In this document: positions 1 through 7,999 of the stretch, in pieces | Layout: every line of letters starts with the position of its first letter | How positions within the stretch are numbered: position 1 is the stretch's first letter | Notes under the pieces: model-generated | What the model saw: the letters and a program-made list of their open reading frames with translations, nothing else | Database searches by the model: none | Told to the model about the DNA's origin: nothing | Origin: a virus | Strand: one strand, 5' to 3' | IMG/VR virus record: IMGVR_UViG_3300011115_000173 | Span: 1-61,002 of that record | Length of the DNA stretch: 61,002 bases | Made by a program: the position numbers and the translations under genes

Positions 1-1139
1 CCACTTACTGCTGAAGTTGCGTTGTAGCAAGCACCATAACCACCGCCAGCAGAAGTGACGGTATCAAACACAGAATTTGAACCATTGGTTGCGTTGTAAC
101 CTGTTGACGCACCACCGCCAGCACCACCCGCACCACCAGCCCCCACTGTTACTGTGTATGGGGTAGCTAAACTAAATGCGGATGTGCCAGTTCTAAATCC
201 ACCAGCACCACCACCAGCACCAGCATTTCCCACAGTGGATGCACCACCACCGCCACCGCCACCGCCAACGACCAAATAGTCAACAGACACGCCGCTCGTC
301 AAAGAACCACTTGATGTGAACGTGTGAATGGTGTTTCCACCGCTTGATGTAACTGTTCCACCAGTAAACTTTGGTGAACCAACATAAGAGATGATGACTA
401 CACCTGAGCCGCCAGCGCCTCCGTTTCCGTTTCCCGAACCGCCGCCGCCACCGCCTAAATTTGCAGTTCCGTTTGAGCCAGCAGCAGCACTATTACTACC
501 ATTACCGCCGCCGCCAGAGCCGCCAGTTCCAGCCGTGTAGCTATTATTGCAACCGCCGCCGCCACCACCAGCATAGGTTACAGATGTGCCGCTAATGCTG
601 GAGACAGTACCCGCACCACCATTGCCGCCAACTTGAAAAGCAGCGTTTGCACCAACTGCGGAAGCGCCGCCGCCGCCACCACCTGCTGTGTAAGTTACGG
701 CATCGGTTAATCCAGCACCGCCAGCAAAGCCTTGGCCTGAAGTACCAGCACCACCAGCATTGCCGGAAAGTCCACCAACGCCGCCGCCACCAGAACCGCC
801 AGTGTTACCAACACCAGTGACACCTCCCGATGCGCCGCCACCGCCGCCAGTTGATGTGGCGGTATTGAATACGGAATTTGAACCATTTGAGCCATTTGCA
901 GATGAAGATGTAGAACCTGCGCCCCCAGCGCCAACGGTTACCGTATAAGTAAGCGTAGGGTTAAGAGAACTTGTCCCAGTAAGCAAACCACCAGCACCAC
1001 CTGCCCCTGAAGCATTACCTTGACCACCTCCACCACCCCCGCCAGAAACGACTAAGTAACTAACACTGACAGGCGCTGCACCACCTGTCCACCCGAAGGC
1101 GGCAAGAGCGGCTGCACCAATTTTTGATAAACGAGGCAT
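1..1139 (-). CDS. Glycine-rich tail fibre/adhesin, truncated by window edge
   Basis: The frame is open from an ATG at 1139 (Shine-Dalgarno GAGGA just upstream) to the left edge, at least 379 codons, so the C terminus is missing. The protein is built of modules that start with YLVV followed by runs of six to eight glycines, then AGGAGG-type stretches and serine/threonine-rich loops such as HTFTSSGSL. Glycine-rich domains of this kind occur in phage fibre tips, where polyglycine helices can pack into a rigid receptor-binding sandwich; a role in host recognition is inferred. The last 300 bases are nearly identical to 60526-60826, which encodes a paralogous fibre at the other end of the window. 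Confidence 0.85.
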   Translation of the reverse strand, partial: MPRLSKIGAAALAAFGWTGGAAPVSVSYLVVSGGGGGGGQGNASGAGGAGGLLTGTSSLNPTLTYTVTVGAGGAGSTSSSANGSNGSNSVFNTATSTGGGGGASGGVTGVGNTGGSGGGGVGGLSGNAGGAGTSGQGFAGGAGLTDAVTYTAGGGGGGASAVGANAAFQVGGNGGAGTVSSISGTSVTYAGGGGGGCNNSYTAGTGGSGGGGNGSNSAAAGSNGTANLGGGGGGSGNGNGGAGGSGVVIISYVGSPKFTGGTVTSSGGNTIHTFTSSGSLTSGVSVDYLVVGGGGGGGGASTVGNAGAGGGAGGFRTGTSAFSLATPYTVTVGAGGAGGAGGGASTGYNATNGSNSVFDTVTSAGGGYGACYNATSAVS

Positions 1140-1148
1140 CTTTTATCC

Positions 1149-2339
1149 TCAAGCAAATTTTGTTTGCGATGCCAAGATTGTGAAAGCGGCACTGCCTGTT
1201 TTGATAATCACGTAGGTGTAGCCATCAACAGAGCTTGCGTTGCCGCTTGTCGGGGCTGTGCCGCCCTGCCATTTCGGAGTCACAGAGTTGCCGTCAACGG
1301 TCACTGCTGAGTTGTAGTACGCCGTAGCGCCTTGCGTTGACAAGAATGTCAGCGACAAAGATTCGCCTGTGTTCATCAGAGTGTTTAGGGATATGCCGCT
1401 TGTGCCTCTAAAGTTCAGCGTGAAGTTACCCGTTGCATTGGTCGTGTAGTACAGAACCGCTTGAGTTGATGCGTCAAAGTTAATCGTGCCAGTAGAGGCA
1501 GTTGCAGAAACAGTGATGGTTTCACGAATGGTTGTGGCAAGCTGGTTGGTAATGGCGGGGCTGGTAAGAGTCTTATTGGTAAAAGTCTCTGTACCCGCAA
1601 GCGTTGCTAAAGTTCCCGTAGTGGGGAATGTGACGTTTGTTGTGCTTGTCAGCGTCCGTGTGTACGCAAAGTTGCCAGAACCAGTGACAGTCATTGCCGC
1701 ATTGTTTGCTACGCCAGTACCGCCGTTTGCCGCCCCTAGGGTTCCCGTTACCCCAGTGGTCAATGGCAAACCTGTGACGTTGGTCATTACACCTGATGTG
1801 GGAGTACCAAGCAAAGGCGTAACCAAAGTTGGACTGGTAGCCAGTACATTACTTCCAGAACCTGTATTGGTGACACTGACTATGTTCTTACTTGCGTCGA
1901 GCGCCAGAGCCGTAGAAGCAGTTAGGCCGGACAAGGTTGCTGTGCTTGAAGCAGCCAAAGTGGTGAATGCCCCCGCAGCCGGGGTTGTTGCACCAATGGC
2001 TGGGGGAAAGGCCAACGTATCCGTTGTGACTGTCTTGCCCGCTGGGTAGGTGACGAATACATCTTTTGTGCCCGCTGAAAAACTTAACGCGGAAGGTTGT
2101 GTTGCGGAACTATTTGACAGCACCGTTGTTCGGGCTAAAGTTGTGCCCGAAGAGGTGTATGTACCAATCCCAACTTCCCACTCAGTACCTGTTTGGGCCA
2201 CAATAGCGTAGTAGGTGGTGTTGGCATTACCAACTGCCGCAAAAGACTGAAACCCAGTTGATGCGCCAAGAAGCGTCACTGTTCCAGTACCTGTCGTGGT
2301 AGTAGTTTCTTTTATCCGGTCTGCAACGACGAGCGCCAT
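1149..2339 (-). CDS. Tail fibre/tail appendage protein
   Basis: A 396-residue protein rich in Thr, Gly, Ser and Ala with almost no charged residues, as in beta-structured phage fibres. The N-terminal half (MALVVADRIKETTTTTG, then a segment ending DVFVTYPAGKTV) is a common aquatic-phage tail-fibre N-terminal pattern. The middle has low-complexity GTLA and TGTL repeats, and the C-terminal third looks like a folded beta domain. It lies 9 bases upstream of the glycine-rich fibre in the same orientation, so the two are probably co-transcribed parts of the same appendage. The start is an ATG preceded by GGATAT. The exact position in the virion is inferred. Confidence 0.75.
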   Translation of the reverse strand: MALVVADRIKETTTTTGTGTVTLLGASTGFQSFAAVGNANTTYYAIVAQTGTEWEVGIGTYTSSGTTLARTTVLSNSSATQPSALSFSAGTKDVFVTYPAGKTVTTDTLAFPPAIGATTPAAGAFTTLAASSTATLSGLTASTALALDASKNIVSVTNTGSGSNVLATSPTLVTPLLGTPTSGVMTNVTGLPLTTGVTGTLGAANGGTGVANNAAMTVTGSGNFAYTRTLTSTTNVTFPTTGTLATLAGTETFTNKTLTSPAITNQLATTIRETITVSATASTGTINFDASTQAVLYYTTNATGNFTLNFRGTSGISLNTLMNTGESLSLTFLSTQGATAYYNSAVTVDGNSVTPKWQGGTAPTSGNASSVDGYTYVIIKTGSAAFTILASQTKFA

Positions 2340-2357
2340 ATATATCCTTAGTCTGTC

Positions 2358-2867
2358 TTAAGTGCTTACCAACGTCCAGCTAGAAGATTGAGCGTCGTTA
2401 ACATTTTGCCAGTTTGCGGTCTGACTGTCATCTACCAAAATCCAATAAACGGGAATCACAGTTCCAACTGCACCCGAGGCTTGAACTCCAGACAACGCAA
2501 AAGACTTTGAAAATCCAACCGACCCAACGCCTCCACTTGCCAAATTCCCGGTTATCTCTGCTCCTCTAACAAATGCGACTGTACCTACAAGCCCTGAAGC
2601 TACCACTCCCGTAAGAGCATTCGAAATAGCAGGGGCTACTGTGCCAACCGACCCTATAGCCACATCGCCAGTCGTTACATCCGACTCGTTGTAGATCATC
2701 GTCCCAACAAGACCGGAAGCCGCTACACCTGATAGATCAAGGGACGTATCTCCGCGAGAAACAGTACCAACACTTCCAGACGCGGACACGCCCGTAAGGG
2801 CGACAGCAGTTACGCTTTCACCAAGAGCCGAAAACGGGGCTTGTGAAAATGCGGATATACCAAACAT
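2358..2867 (-). CDS. Repeat-containing structural protein
   Basis: A 169-residue protein with about six repeats of roughly 20 residues ending in a motif close to LTGVxASGxVGTV (for example LSGVAASGLVGTM and LTGVVASGLVGTV). The C terminus holds a short internal duplication, DDSQTANWQNV followed by NDAQSSSWTLV. Such repeats suggest a regular beta structure in a virion surface or tail protein. No enzymatic motif is visible. Its neighbours on both sides are structural genes in the same orientation. The precise function is unknown. Confidence 0.7.
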   Translation of the reverse strand: MFGISAFSQAPFSALGESVTAVALTGVSASGSVGTVSRGDTSLDLSGVAASGLVGTMIYNESDVTTGDVAIGSVGTVAPAISNALTGVVASGLVGTVAFVRGAEITGNLASGGVGSVGFSKSFALSGVQASGAVGTVIPVYWILVDDSQTANWQNVNDAQSSSWTLVST

Positions 2868-2892
2868 GGTCTACGGCTTGCGCCGCCCCCGC

Positions 2893-3384
2893 TTAGGTTG
2901 TTGCCAAGCGAATTAACGCCGCTGCGGTTGTATTTGCAGGCATTGTCAGTAAAAACGTACCCGCCGTAATGGTCTGTGAACCAAACGTATGGACACTGAT
3001 GGCCTTGTTGCTCTGGGTCGAGTTATACAACAACACGGTATCAAACGCCGTAGACAGTGTTACGGTGGTATAGGTGAGTGAAGCTGAAGGAGTCCAGTAA
3101 CCCACACCAGCAGTAGCGGAACTGTTGGTAGAGGTAGGAGCCGTGGCATTCGTTACCGTTACGCCACCAGCACTGTAGCCTGTACCTGAAACTTCACCTG
3201 TTACCGTGTACACAGTGGTAGCGGCATTGATTGTTGCCGATGCCAAGTACAGTGCTGCTTTAAGCGTGTCTGTGGTGGGAGCGGTCAAACTTCCACGACT
3301 AACAATAGTTGATGCACCAAGCTGGTGTTGGCCTAACATCAGTTCACCAAGGAACGATGTACACATTGATTGGGTATTTGCCAC
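2893..3384 (-). CDS. Structural protein, paralogue of the protein at 3598-4044
   Basis: A 163-residue protein beginning at a GTG (AAAGGA eight bases upstream). It shares a pattern with the protein two genes upstream: an N-terminal helix with a QxxH/LGxxQ element, KAALYLASATI versus KIALYTADSNI, a TTVYTVTGEVSGTGYSAGG segment, and LLYNSTQSNKAIS versus LIYNSTQGDKSVA. The two probably arose by tandem duplication. The beta-rich, low-charge composition and position between adaptor and fibre genes indicate a virion or tail component. No catalytic motif is seen. Confidence 0.72.
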   Translation of the reverse strand: MANTQSMCTSFLGELMLGQHQLGASTIVSRGSLTAPTTDTLKAALYLASATINAATTVYTVTGEVSGTGYSAGGVTVTNATAPTSTNSSATAGVGYWTPSASLTYTTVTLSTAFDTVLLYNSTQSNKAISVHTFGSQTITAGTFLLTMPANTTAAALIRLATT

Positions 3385-3394
3385 GGTTTATCCT

Positions 3395-3589
3395 TTAAGC
3401 AAAAGAAGCGGTTTCAGCGCCAGCAAAAATAGGCGCTTTTTTTAAGGTCACATGTGCAGAGCGATGGACAAGTTCTTGACCAAACCAATACTCAACCCAA
3501 GTAGTCAACTCGTTTTCATTATCCACGGTTCCTTCTCGCTTTTCAAGCAGAGAGTCGTCCATATCGCCTTTGGTAGTAGTTACAAGCAT
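3395..3589 (-). CDS. Small hypothetical protein between two paralogous structural genes
   Basis: A 64-residue, acidic-to-neutral protein starting at ATG 3589. It has no recognisable domain. It is packed tightly between the two paralogous structural genes (10-base and 8-base gaps), in the same orientation, which supports it being real. It carries WVEYWFGQELVHRSAHVTL, a segment with aromatic residues that could mediate protein contacts. Function unknown. Confidence 0.6.
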   Translation of the reverse strand: MLVTTTKGDMDDSLLEKREGTVDNENELTTWVEYWFGQELVHRSAHVTLKKAPIFAGAETASFA

Positions 3590-3597
3590 ATTGGCCC

Positions 3598-4044
3598 CTA
3601 TGAAATTCGTACGATTGCGCTAGAAGCGTTGGCAGTTGGAAACACGATCTCAAAAGTAGTGTTGGTCACAGTTTTATCCGCGCCAAAATCCAGCACCGCT
3701 ACCGACTTGTCGCCCTGCGTACTGTTGTAGATCAGAGCGCCGCGAGCCGTAAACGACGAGCTAGCCCAAGACGAATTAGTAAAGCTAACATAGGTAGTGG
3801 GCACGTTCAGGTTATTATCCCCCGAGGTCGGGCTTGTGGAGATGACAAGTGTGTTGCCCCCCGCTGTGTAGCCCGTGCCAACCACCTCATTGCTTGTTGT
3901 ATATACAGTCGTGCCCGGGCCAATATTTGAGTCCGCCGTGTATAGGGCAATCTTGAATGTGTTGGGCGAGGTTGGGCCAAAGTTGTGAACCGCCTGAAGC
4001 AGTTCCACCTTGAAGCTGGTCGTGGATGTCTGGGCTATGGTCAT
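3598..4044 (-). CDS. Structural protein, paralogue of the protein at 2893-3384
   Basis: A 148-residue beta-rich protein. Its ATG overlaps the stop of the upstream adaptor gene (ATGA), so translation is coupled. Shared elements with the gene at 2893-3384 include FKIALYTADSN, TTVYTTSNEVVGTGYTAGG and GALIYNSTQGDKSVAVLDFG. Position directly after an adaptor gene suggests a head-tail or tail component. The assignment rests on context and composition. Confidence 0.72.
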   Translation of the reverse strand: MTIAQTSTTSFKVELLQAVHNFGPTSPNTFKIALYTADSNIGPGTTVYTTSNEVVGTGYTAGGNTLVISTSPTSGDNNLNVPTTYVSFTNSSWASSSFTARGALIYNSTQGDKSVAVLDFGADKTVTNTTFEIVFPTANASSAIVRIS

Positions 4045-4766
4045 GTGTTAACCCGCAGTTTGGTCTGCCCATCACGGTACGCATCCCCGCGCTCAAGCCC
4101 ATCTCCGAGACGTTTAGCCAACGCAACTGCTTCGGCGTACTTGGCGTTGTACAGCGCAACAAGATCGGCTTCACTCTTCATGTACGTCATCGCCTCGACC
4201 AAGCTACCATACAGCAAGACCGTATCAAAGTTGTCGCCCAGCCATGTTTGCCCGCTGGAGGCGACTGTGATCGACTCAGGGTAGTAGTAATAGTGCAACT
4301 CTACGTAGTACGCCGCATCAGGCGTTGGGCCAAGGATGAGTGATAGCTCGTTTGTAATTGCCGAACTGACGATGGTTGGCCCAAACAAAGCGTAATATTT
4401 TGGCACGCCCGTGGAGTTTGGAGTTGGGTACGCCTGACGAATAAAGTTAGCATCTTTGTTGAGCAAATATTCGTACGTACCAGTGTCTAAATTTGCCCCG
4501 GTAACACCTGTCACTAAAGCCAGCGAATACACGGCTAAAAAGTCGTTTGGCAAAGATACATACTTGTTGTTTGCTGTTATTGCCGAGTACTGATTTTTGC
4601 GGATTGCAGGAAACTGCACCGAGTTGTAGATGCGCTGCTCCGCCTGCGTGATAAGCAAGTTGATCTGCGTTGTGCTGGACACGGTAGACCCGTTCGCCAG
4701 ATACGTAGTTGGGAACTGGTTTTCGGTGTAGCTCTGTATAGCTGCTACAAGTTCGGTGTAAGTCAA
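4041..4766 (-). CDS. Head-to-tail adaptor protein
   Basis: A 241-residue protein resembling the adaptor proteins that sit below the portal ring in short-tailed phages. It has an N-terminal helix (TYTELVAAIQSYTENQF), a QAEQRIYNSVQFPAIRK segment, a beta core with YVSLPNDFLAVYSLAL, and a C-terminal helical part (LVALYNAKYAEAVALAKRLGDG). The start appears to be a TTG at 4766; the next in-frame ATG would remove most of the conserved protein. The adaptor connects the portal to the tail nozzle in related phages; its exact partner here is inferred. Confidence 0.75.
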   Translation of the reverse strand: MTYTELVAAIQSYTENQFPTTYLANGSTVSSTTQINLLITQAEQRIYNSVQFPAIRKNQYSAITANNKYVSLPNDFLAVYSLALVTGVTGANLDTGTYEYLLNKDANFIRQAYPTPNSTGVPKYYALFGPTIVSSAITNELSLILGPTPDAAYYVELHYYYYPESITVASSGQTWLGDNFDTVLLYGSLVEAMTYMKSEADLVALYNAKYAEAVALAKRLGDGLERGDAYRDGQTKLRVNT

Positions 4767-4779
4767 GGGTAAACCCTAG

Positions 4780-5028
4780 TTAAGCCATTGGGCCACGGGC
4801 GGTGATGCCCTTGATGGCTGCGCCATTTCCGCGAGTAATGGTACCAGCGGTCTTGGTCGTCTCGTTGCCAGCGGTCTTGCTCAGATTCCCAACGCTGATG
4901 TCCAGCGTATCCGTCTTGCTCAAGTTTGGCATCTTGCCGGGGTTCTCTTCCACCGTCACAGATTTACCGGACATGGTGTGCGGCTTGGCGTATGCAGCGG
5001 CTTGAAGGTTGTTTACTTTGGTCGCCAT
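4780..5028 (-). CDS. Small hypothetical protein of the adaptor cluster
   Basis: An 82-residue protein rich in Lys, Thr, Asn and Gly with no aromatic core and no predicted membrane segment, so it is likely extended or partly disordered. ATG start at 5028, two bases after the stop of the upstream gene. It is the last of a run of small lysine/glycine-rich proteins encoded between the capsid and adaptor genes. Function unknown; a minor virion or assembly role is possible. Confidence 0.55.
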   Translation of the reverse strand: MATKVNNLQAAAYAKPHTMSGKSVTVEENPGKMPNLSKTDTLDISVGNLSKTAGNETTKTAGTITRGNGAAIKGITARGPMA

Positions 5029-5030
5029 AA

Positions 5031-5219
5031 TTAGCCTCGCTTTTGGTTTGCAACTTTAGCCAACCCACGGCCCATACTGAGCATGTCCGCATCGGTCTTG
5101 CCGCCAGAGCCGCCTTTACCGCCTTTTTGAACAGCCAGAGACGGGCCGCTATCACCGAGGTTGCGGCCTTTTGTTTTGCCTTTTGAGGCAATGCCGTTGG
5201 CTGCTGATTTGAATGCCAT
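5031..5219 (-). CDS. Small basic Gly/Lys-rich protein
   Basis: A 62-residue, strongly basic protein with the element KGGKGGSGGKTDADMLSMGRG and an N terminus MAFKSAANGIASKGKTKGR. Low complexity suggests disorder and possible DNA or RNA contact. ATG start at 5219. It is encoded between a zinc-ribbon protein and another small gene of the late operon. No known function. Confidence 0.55.
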   Translation of the reverse strand: MAFKSAANGIASKGKTKGRNLGDSGPSLAVQKGGKGGSGGKTDADMLSMGRGLAKVANQKRG

Positions 5220-5229
5220 GATCGACTCC

Positions 5230-5619
5230 TTATGTCGTTTGAACCGTTACTGTACCAATTATCACGCCTAATGCCAATAGATTTGGCGTTAGAGCATCGT
5301 CAAAAAGCCTAGAGCCGCCAACTGGTGCCCAGCCCCACTGAATATTCCGACTGCCTTCGCCTTGGTAGCCGTTTGCCAAGAGTCCAGAAGCCACATAGCT
5401 TCGGTCTGGTCGCGGGCTACGCACGGCTTGCGGGTCGTCAATTGGGTACATACCCAACAGCAACTGCGGCTGGTCTGGGTCCCAGCATGTCGAGCAAACC
5501 AAAATCTCGCGTATCTTTGTCTTGACAGTCTCTCGGCGCAAATGTGTCAACTTAAACCGAAAGCCACAACGATCACACTCGGCAATTGAGTTCTTACCAG
5601 AGGAAAACCGATTGCCCAC
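5230..5619 (-). CDS. Zinc-ribbon structural/adaptor-associated protein
   Basis: A 129-residue protein with two cysteine pairs, CDRC at residues 15-18 and CSTC at about 42-45, spaced as in a zinc ribbon, followed by an SPRPDRSY turn and a hydrophobic C terminus (LLALGVIIGTVTVQ). It begins at a GTG directly after the TAA of the upstream adaptor gene (TAAGTG), giving coupled translation. Proteins with this ribbon next to adaptor genes are common in aquatic short-tailed phages, but their function is not established. Confidence 0.7.
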   Translation of the reverse strand: MGNRFSSGKNSIAECDRCGFRFKLTHLRRETVKTKIREILVCSTCWDPDQPQLLLGMYPIDDPQAVRSPRPDRSYVASGLLANGYQGEGSRNIQWGWAPVGGSRLFDDALTPNLLALGVIIGTVTVQTT

Positions 5620-6321
5620 TTACGTACCGCTTCCAATGAACATCTGGCGGGGTACGAACCGTACAGCGGCTTTCTCACGATCTTCGTCCGCAGCCAACTG
5701 CCAAGCCTCGTCATACTGCTGCTTGAGCACCATCAGGCGTTCCAGCCCTCCGGGCACCTTCATAGCCAAGTAGTACGCCAGCCCCGCCACCATGCAGGGG
5801 ATAAAGCGGAATGGTACAGCCATCGTGTTCACGCCAGTGCCAGCGTCATCAATGCGTTTCATGCGCCAGTACACGAACGTGTACGTCTGGCTTGCATCGG
5901 GAACAGGCCACACGGTAATTTGGGGAGCGGGCTGAAGGCGTTGAATCCACACCTGAATAGGACGTGCTTGAGCCAGCTTGTTTGGAATCGTGGCGTAGGT
6001 AGAAACGCTGATGCGGGTAATGGTCAGGTCAGCTTGGGTGGCGGAGCTGCCTGCTCCCGTGCGAATAACGTGCTCAAGAAGGTCTACCGTGTCTGCGGGA
6101 AGGGTGTAGGTAGCTGTACCGGGAACCATCGCAATAGACCCCTGCTCAAACGTCCACATGTTGATGCCGCGATTGGCCCAATCCGCAAACAACAGGTTTA
6201 AAGACCGTCTGGCCGTCTTTAGGTCGTATCCGGTACGCATCTCAGACCCGACGCGCTCAAACGCCTCCTCGACCAGTTCTACGAGGTCTAGGTTGAATGT
6301 TGCTGTACCGGAGGTTGCCAT
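5620..6321 (-). CDS. Head-tail connector/adaptor protein
   Basis: A 233-residue protein with an N-terminal helical region (LVELVEEAFERVGSEMRTGYDLKTARRSLNLLFADWANRGINMW) typical of tail adaptor proteins, a TYTLPADTVDLLEHVIRTG strand segment, a central RPIQVWIQRLQPAPQITVWPVPD region and a C-terminal helix ending in FVPRQMF. In related phages this protein forms a ring between the portal and the tail hub. The ATG overlaps the TAA of the upstream gene by one base. The order portal, capsid, adaptors fits the usual late gene order. Confidence 0.75.
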   Translation of the reverse strand: MATSGTATFNLDLVELVEEAFERVGSEMRTGYDLKTARRSLNLLFADWANRGINMWTFEQGSIAMVPGTATYTLPADTVDLLEHVIRTGAGSSATQADLTITRISVSTYATIPNKLAQARPIQVWIQRLQPAPQITVWPVPDASQTYTFVYWRMKRIDDAGTGVNTMAVPFRFIPCMVAGLAYYLAMKVPGGLERLMVLKQQYDEAWQLAADEDREKAAVRFVPRQMFIGSGT

Positions 6322-6554
6322 TATCTAAAACCTGCTGTTTTCTTTGCGATGCGTTTGGGCTGGGCTACAAACTGCTTCCCGGCGGCTTTTCCTGCGCGCT
6401 TGGCTTTGGTCGTCGCAGCGTACTCAGCAGGACTGAGATTCTTGATTGCAGCTTCTGGCAGATATCGTTCACCAGTGACACTAGATTTTTTACCACTTTT
6501 CGTCCTCCATTTTTGGTCGCCCCAGTCCTTGAGGGATTTCTGCGGTGCCTTCAT
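6321..6554 (-). CDS. Small basic DUF5872-like protein
   Basis: I place the start at ATG 6554, one base after the upstream stop (TGA-C-ATG), giving 77 residues; a longer frame to 6602 would overlap the neighbouring gene. The protein has KDWGDQKWRTKSGKKS, then ERYLPEAAIKNLSPAEYAAT and a basic tail KKTAGFR. This YLPEAAIxxLxPxEYAATxxAKR pattern recalls a small domain of unknown function seen in phages and large DNA viruses (DUF5872, from memory). Its role is unknown; the high Lys content suggests nucleic acid contact. Confidence 0.65.
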   Translation of the reverse strand: MKAPQKSLKDWGDQKWRTKSGKKSSVTGERYLPEAAIKNLSPAEYAATTKAKRAGKAAGKQFVAQPKRIAKKTAGFR

Positions 6555-6555
6555 G

Positions 6556-6831
6556 TCAGTCTCGATATCCGCCGCCTGCGGCTTTATATTTTTTGGCAAC
6601 AAGTTGCGCTTTTCTGGCTGACCACTGGCCTGCGCCCGTACCTTGCGTAGCTGCGGACTTCACTTGAGACAAGATACGTTTGCGTAAGTCAGGCTTGGTG
6701 TAGTTTCCCGCAGCGTTGACCTTGCCCCCCGCTTTGAACTGCGTAAAGGCTGTGTCGTCCTTACGGGCAACTTTCTTGCCCTTCGGCATTTTGCCGGGGG
6801 CAATATCACCCATGCCCCGGCTTGCCATCAT
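6556..6831 (-). CDS. Small basic protein with QWSARKAQLVAKKY motif
   Basis: A 91-residue basic protein whose ATG overlaps the previous stop (ATGA). It has an N-terminal GKMPKGKKVARKDDTAF, a GGKVNAAGNYTKPDLRKRIL segment and a C-terminal GQWSARKAQLVAKKYKAAGGGY. The C-terminal element recurs in many aquatic phage small proteins. It is cotranscribed with several other small lysine-rich genes. Function unknown; it could bind packaged DNA or act during assembly. Confidence 0.62.
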   Translation of the reverse strand: MMASRGMGDIAPGKMPKGKKVARKDDTAFTQFKAGGKVNAAGNYTKPDLRKRILSQVKSAATQGTGAGQWSARKAQLVAKKYKAAGGGYRD

Positions 6832-7403
6832 GCGCGTGTCCTTCCGCGCTGGGCAATCCCGTCAGCACGTTTAGAAGCGGAACCGCCACTAGACAGCTTC
6901 AAGACTGTGCCCTTGCCGCCTTTGTGCTCTTGCGCGTCATGCTGTTTAAACGCTTTTAGAATCATGGCCTTGTCTCGCACCTTATCCATTCCTACGGAAC
7001 CGCCAGAAGCCATTTTCTTGACCCTACCACCACGTTTCATGCTCATGTCGCTGACATCTTTATTTTCGTAGTTAATGTTGGTACCGGGCATAACTACTTC
7101 AGACAAAGTAGAAGTACGACGGGGTTTATAGCCGCTCATGAGCGATTCCATACTTGGCGCACCGGGGTCTATGCTGTCCGCAGCTATTTGAGCCGCTCTA
7201 TCGCGTGCTTCGCCCGCTGTTGGGTCAACTTCTTTGCGGCGCGTTAAACCACGTTCTTTGTTTAAAAAATCACGTAGGCTAAGACCAGAGTCTTCTAGTT
7301 CTTTTTTACTAACAATTCGTTGTTTAGCAGGCGCTGCTTTATCGGCAACAAACTTCATTGCCCTAGCGCGTGTAGCGTCATCAATGTTAGGATTTTGAGC
7401 CAT
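6828..7403 (-). CDS. Basic protein with RADGIAQRGxTR tail
   Basis: A 191-residue protein. The N-terminal part is helical and charged; the C-terminal half is glycine/lysine-rich with RVKKMASGGSVGMDKVRDKAM and the terminal element SKRADGIAQRGRTRA. That tail is a recurring signature at the end of small proteins in aquatic phage late clusters. The HDAQEHKGGKG stretch has scattered histidines but no clear metal site. It overlaps the downstream gene by 4 bases. Function unknown, probably virion-associated. Confidence 0.62.
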   Translation of the reverse strand: MAQNPNIDDATRARAMKFVADKAAPAKQRIVSKKELEDSGLSLRDFLNKERGLTRRKEVDPTAGEARDRAAQIAADSIDPGAPSMESLMSGYKPRRTSTLSEVVMPGTNINYENKDVSDMSMKRGGRVKKMASGGSVGMDKVRDKAMILKAFKQHDAQEHKGGKGTVLKLSSGGSASKRADGIAQRGRTRA

Positions 7404-7406
7404 GAT

Positions 7407-7769
7407 TTAGCACTTCCCGCCGTTTTTCATTTTGACCATCGCGCCCTTGGTCTTACCCTTGGTTTCGATGCCGCCACCTTTAGCCATCTTGGTCGCGCCG
7501 CCTTTTTTCATGCCCATCATCTGCTTTTTGTCAGTCGCCATGTCAGCTTTAGAGCCTTCTTGTGCGCCTTTTTTCTTAGCCATCATTGCCATAAAACCAG
7601 CGTTCATTTTGGAAGCCATAGTGTCACCACCTTTTGAAAATTTACGGCCTTTGTCGGCCTTGTTAAAGTCCTGTCCCACGGACTGTGGGATTCCTACTTT
7701 CTTGGCGAACGATGGCGAGTGAGCAATCGCAGCCATGAAATTGTGTTGCTTCTTACTAGTCGATGGCAT
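7407..7769 (-). CDS. Small basic SKKQ-type protein
   Basis: A 120-residue, lysine/methionine/glycine-rich protein. The first 45 residues (MPSTSKKQHNFMAAIAHSPS, then FAKKVGIPQSVGQDF and KADKGRKF) form a short motif found repeatedly in phage late regions. The rest is low complexity with KKGGATKMAKGGGIETKGK and ends GGKC. ATG 7769 lies inside the end of the upstream gene (14-base overlap). A DNA-associated or packaging-related role is a guess from charge only. Confidence 0.62.
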   Translation of the reverse strand: MPSTSKKQHNFMAAIAHSPSFAKKVGIPQSVGQDFNKADKGRKFSKGGDTMASKMNAGFMAMMAKKKGAQEGSKADMATDKKQMMGMKKGGATKMAKGGGIETKGKTKGAMVKMKNGGKC

Positions 7770-7998
7770 GATGCCCTCTCAAGTTGTCAATTTTGCGTTC
7801 TAGTCTGTCAAACCTATCGAGCAACTGCTGCATATCCGCACGGAACTCAGAGCGAGTGATATGGTCACGCGCCACTTCTTCACGAGTACGGTTCAGCAAA
7901 ATACTGAGCCTGTCCAACTCATCAAACCTGCCTTTAAGCAAGAAACCCATAACCGCAACAATTGCGCTCAGGGCTGCGTTCCACAGCATCATTTCCAT
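7756..7998 (-). CDS. Membrane-anchored coiled-coil protein
   Basis: Start at ATG 7998, one base after the upstream stop (TGA-C-ATG); 80 residues. Residues about 4-22 form one hydrophobic segment (LWNAALSAIVAVMGFLLK), followed by a charged heptad-rich helix (FDELDRLSILLNRTREEVAR and DMQQLLDRFDRLERKIDNL). This topology, short N terminus outside and a long coiled coil on the other side, occurs in several phage membrane proteins of unknown role. It is far from the lysis cassette, so I do not call it a holin or spanin. Confidence 0.65.
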   Translation of the reverse strand: MEMMLWNAALSAIVAVMGFLLKGRFDELDRLSILLNRTREEVARDHITRSEFRADMQQLLDRFDRLERKIDNLRGHHAID

Positions 7999-7999
7999 G

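Noticed and set aside
60-800. Short direct repeats in the glycine-rich fibre gene that look array-like
   Set aside because: They are codon-level repeats of glycine and serine within an open frame, without equal spacers, so they are not a CRISPR array.
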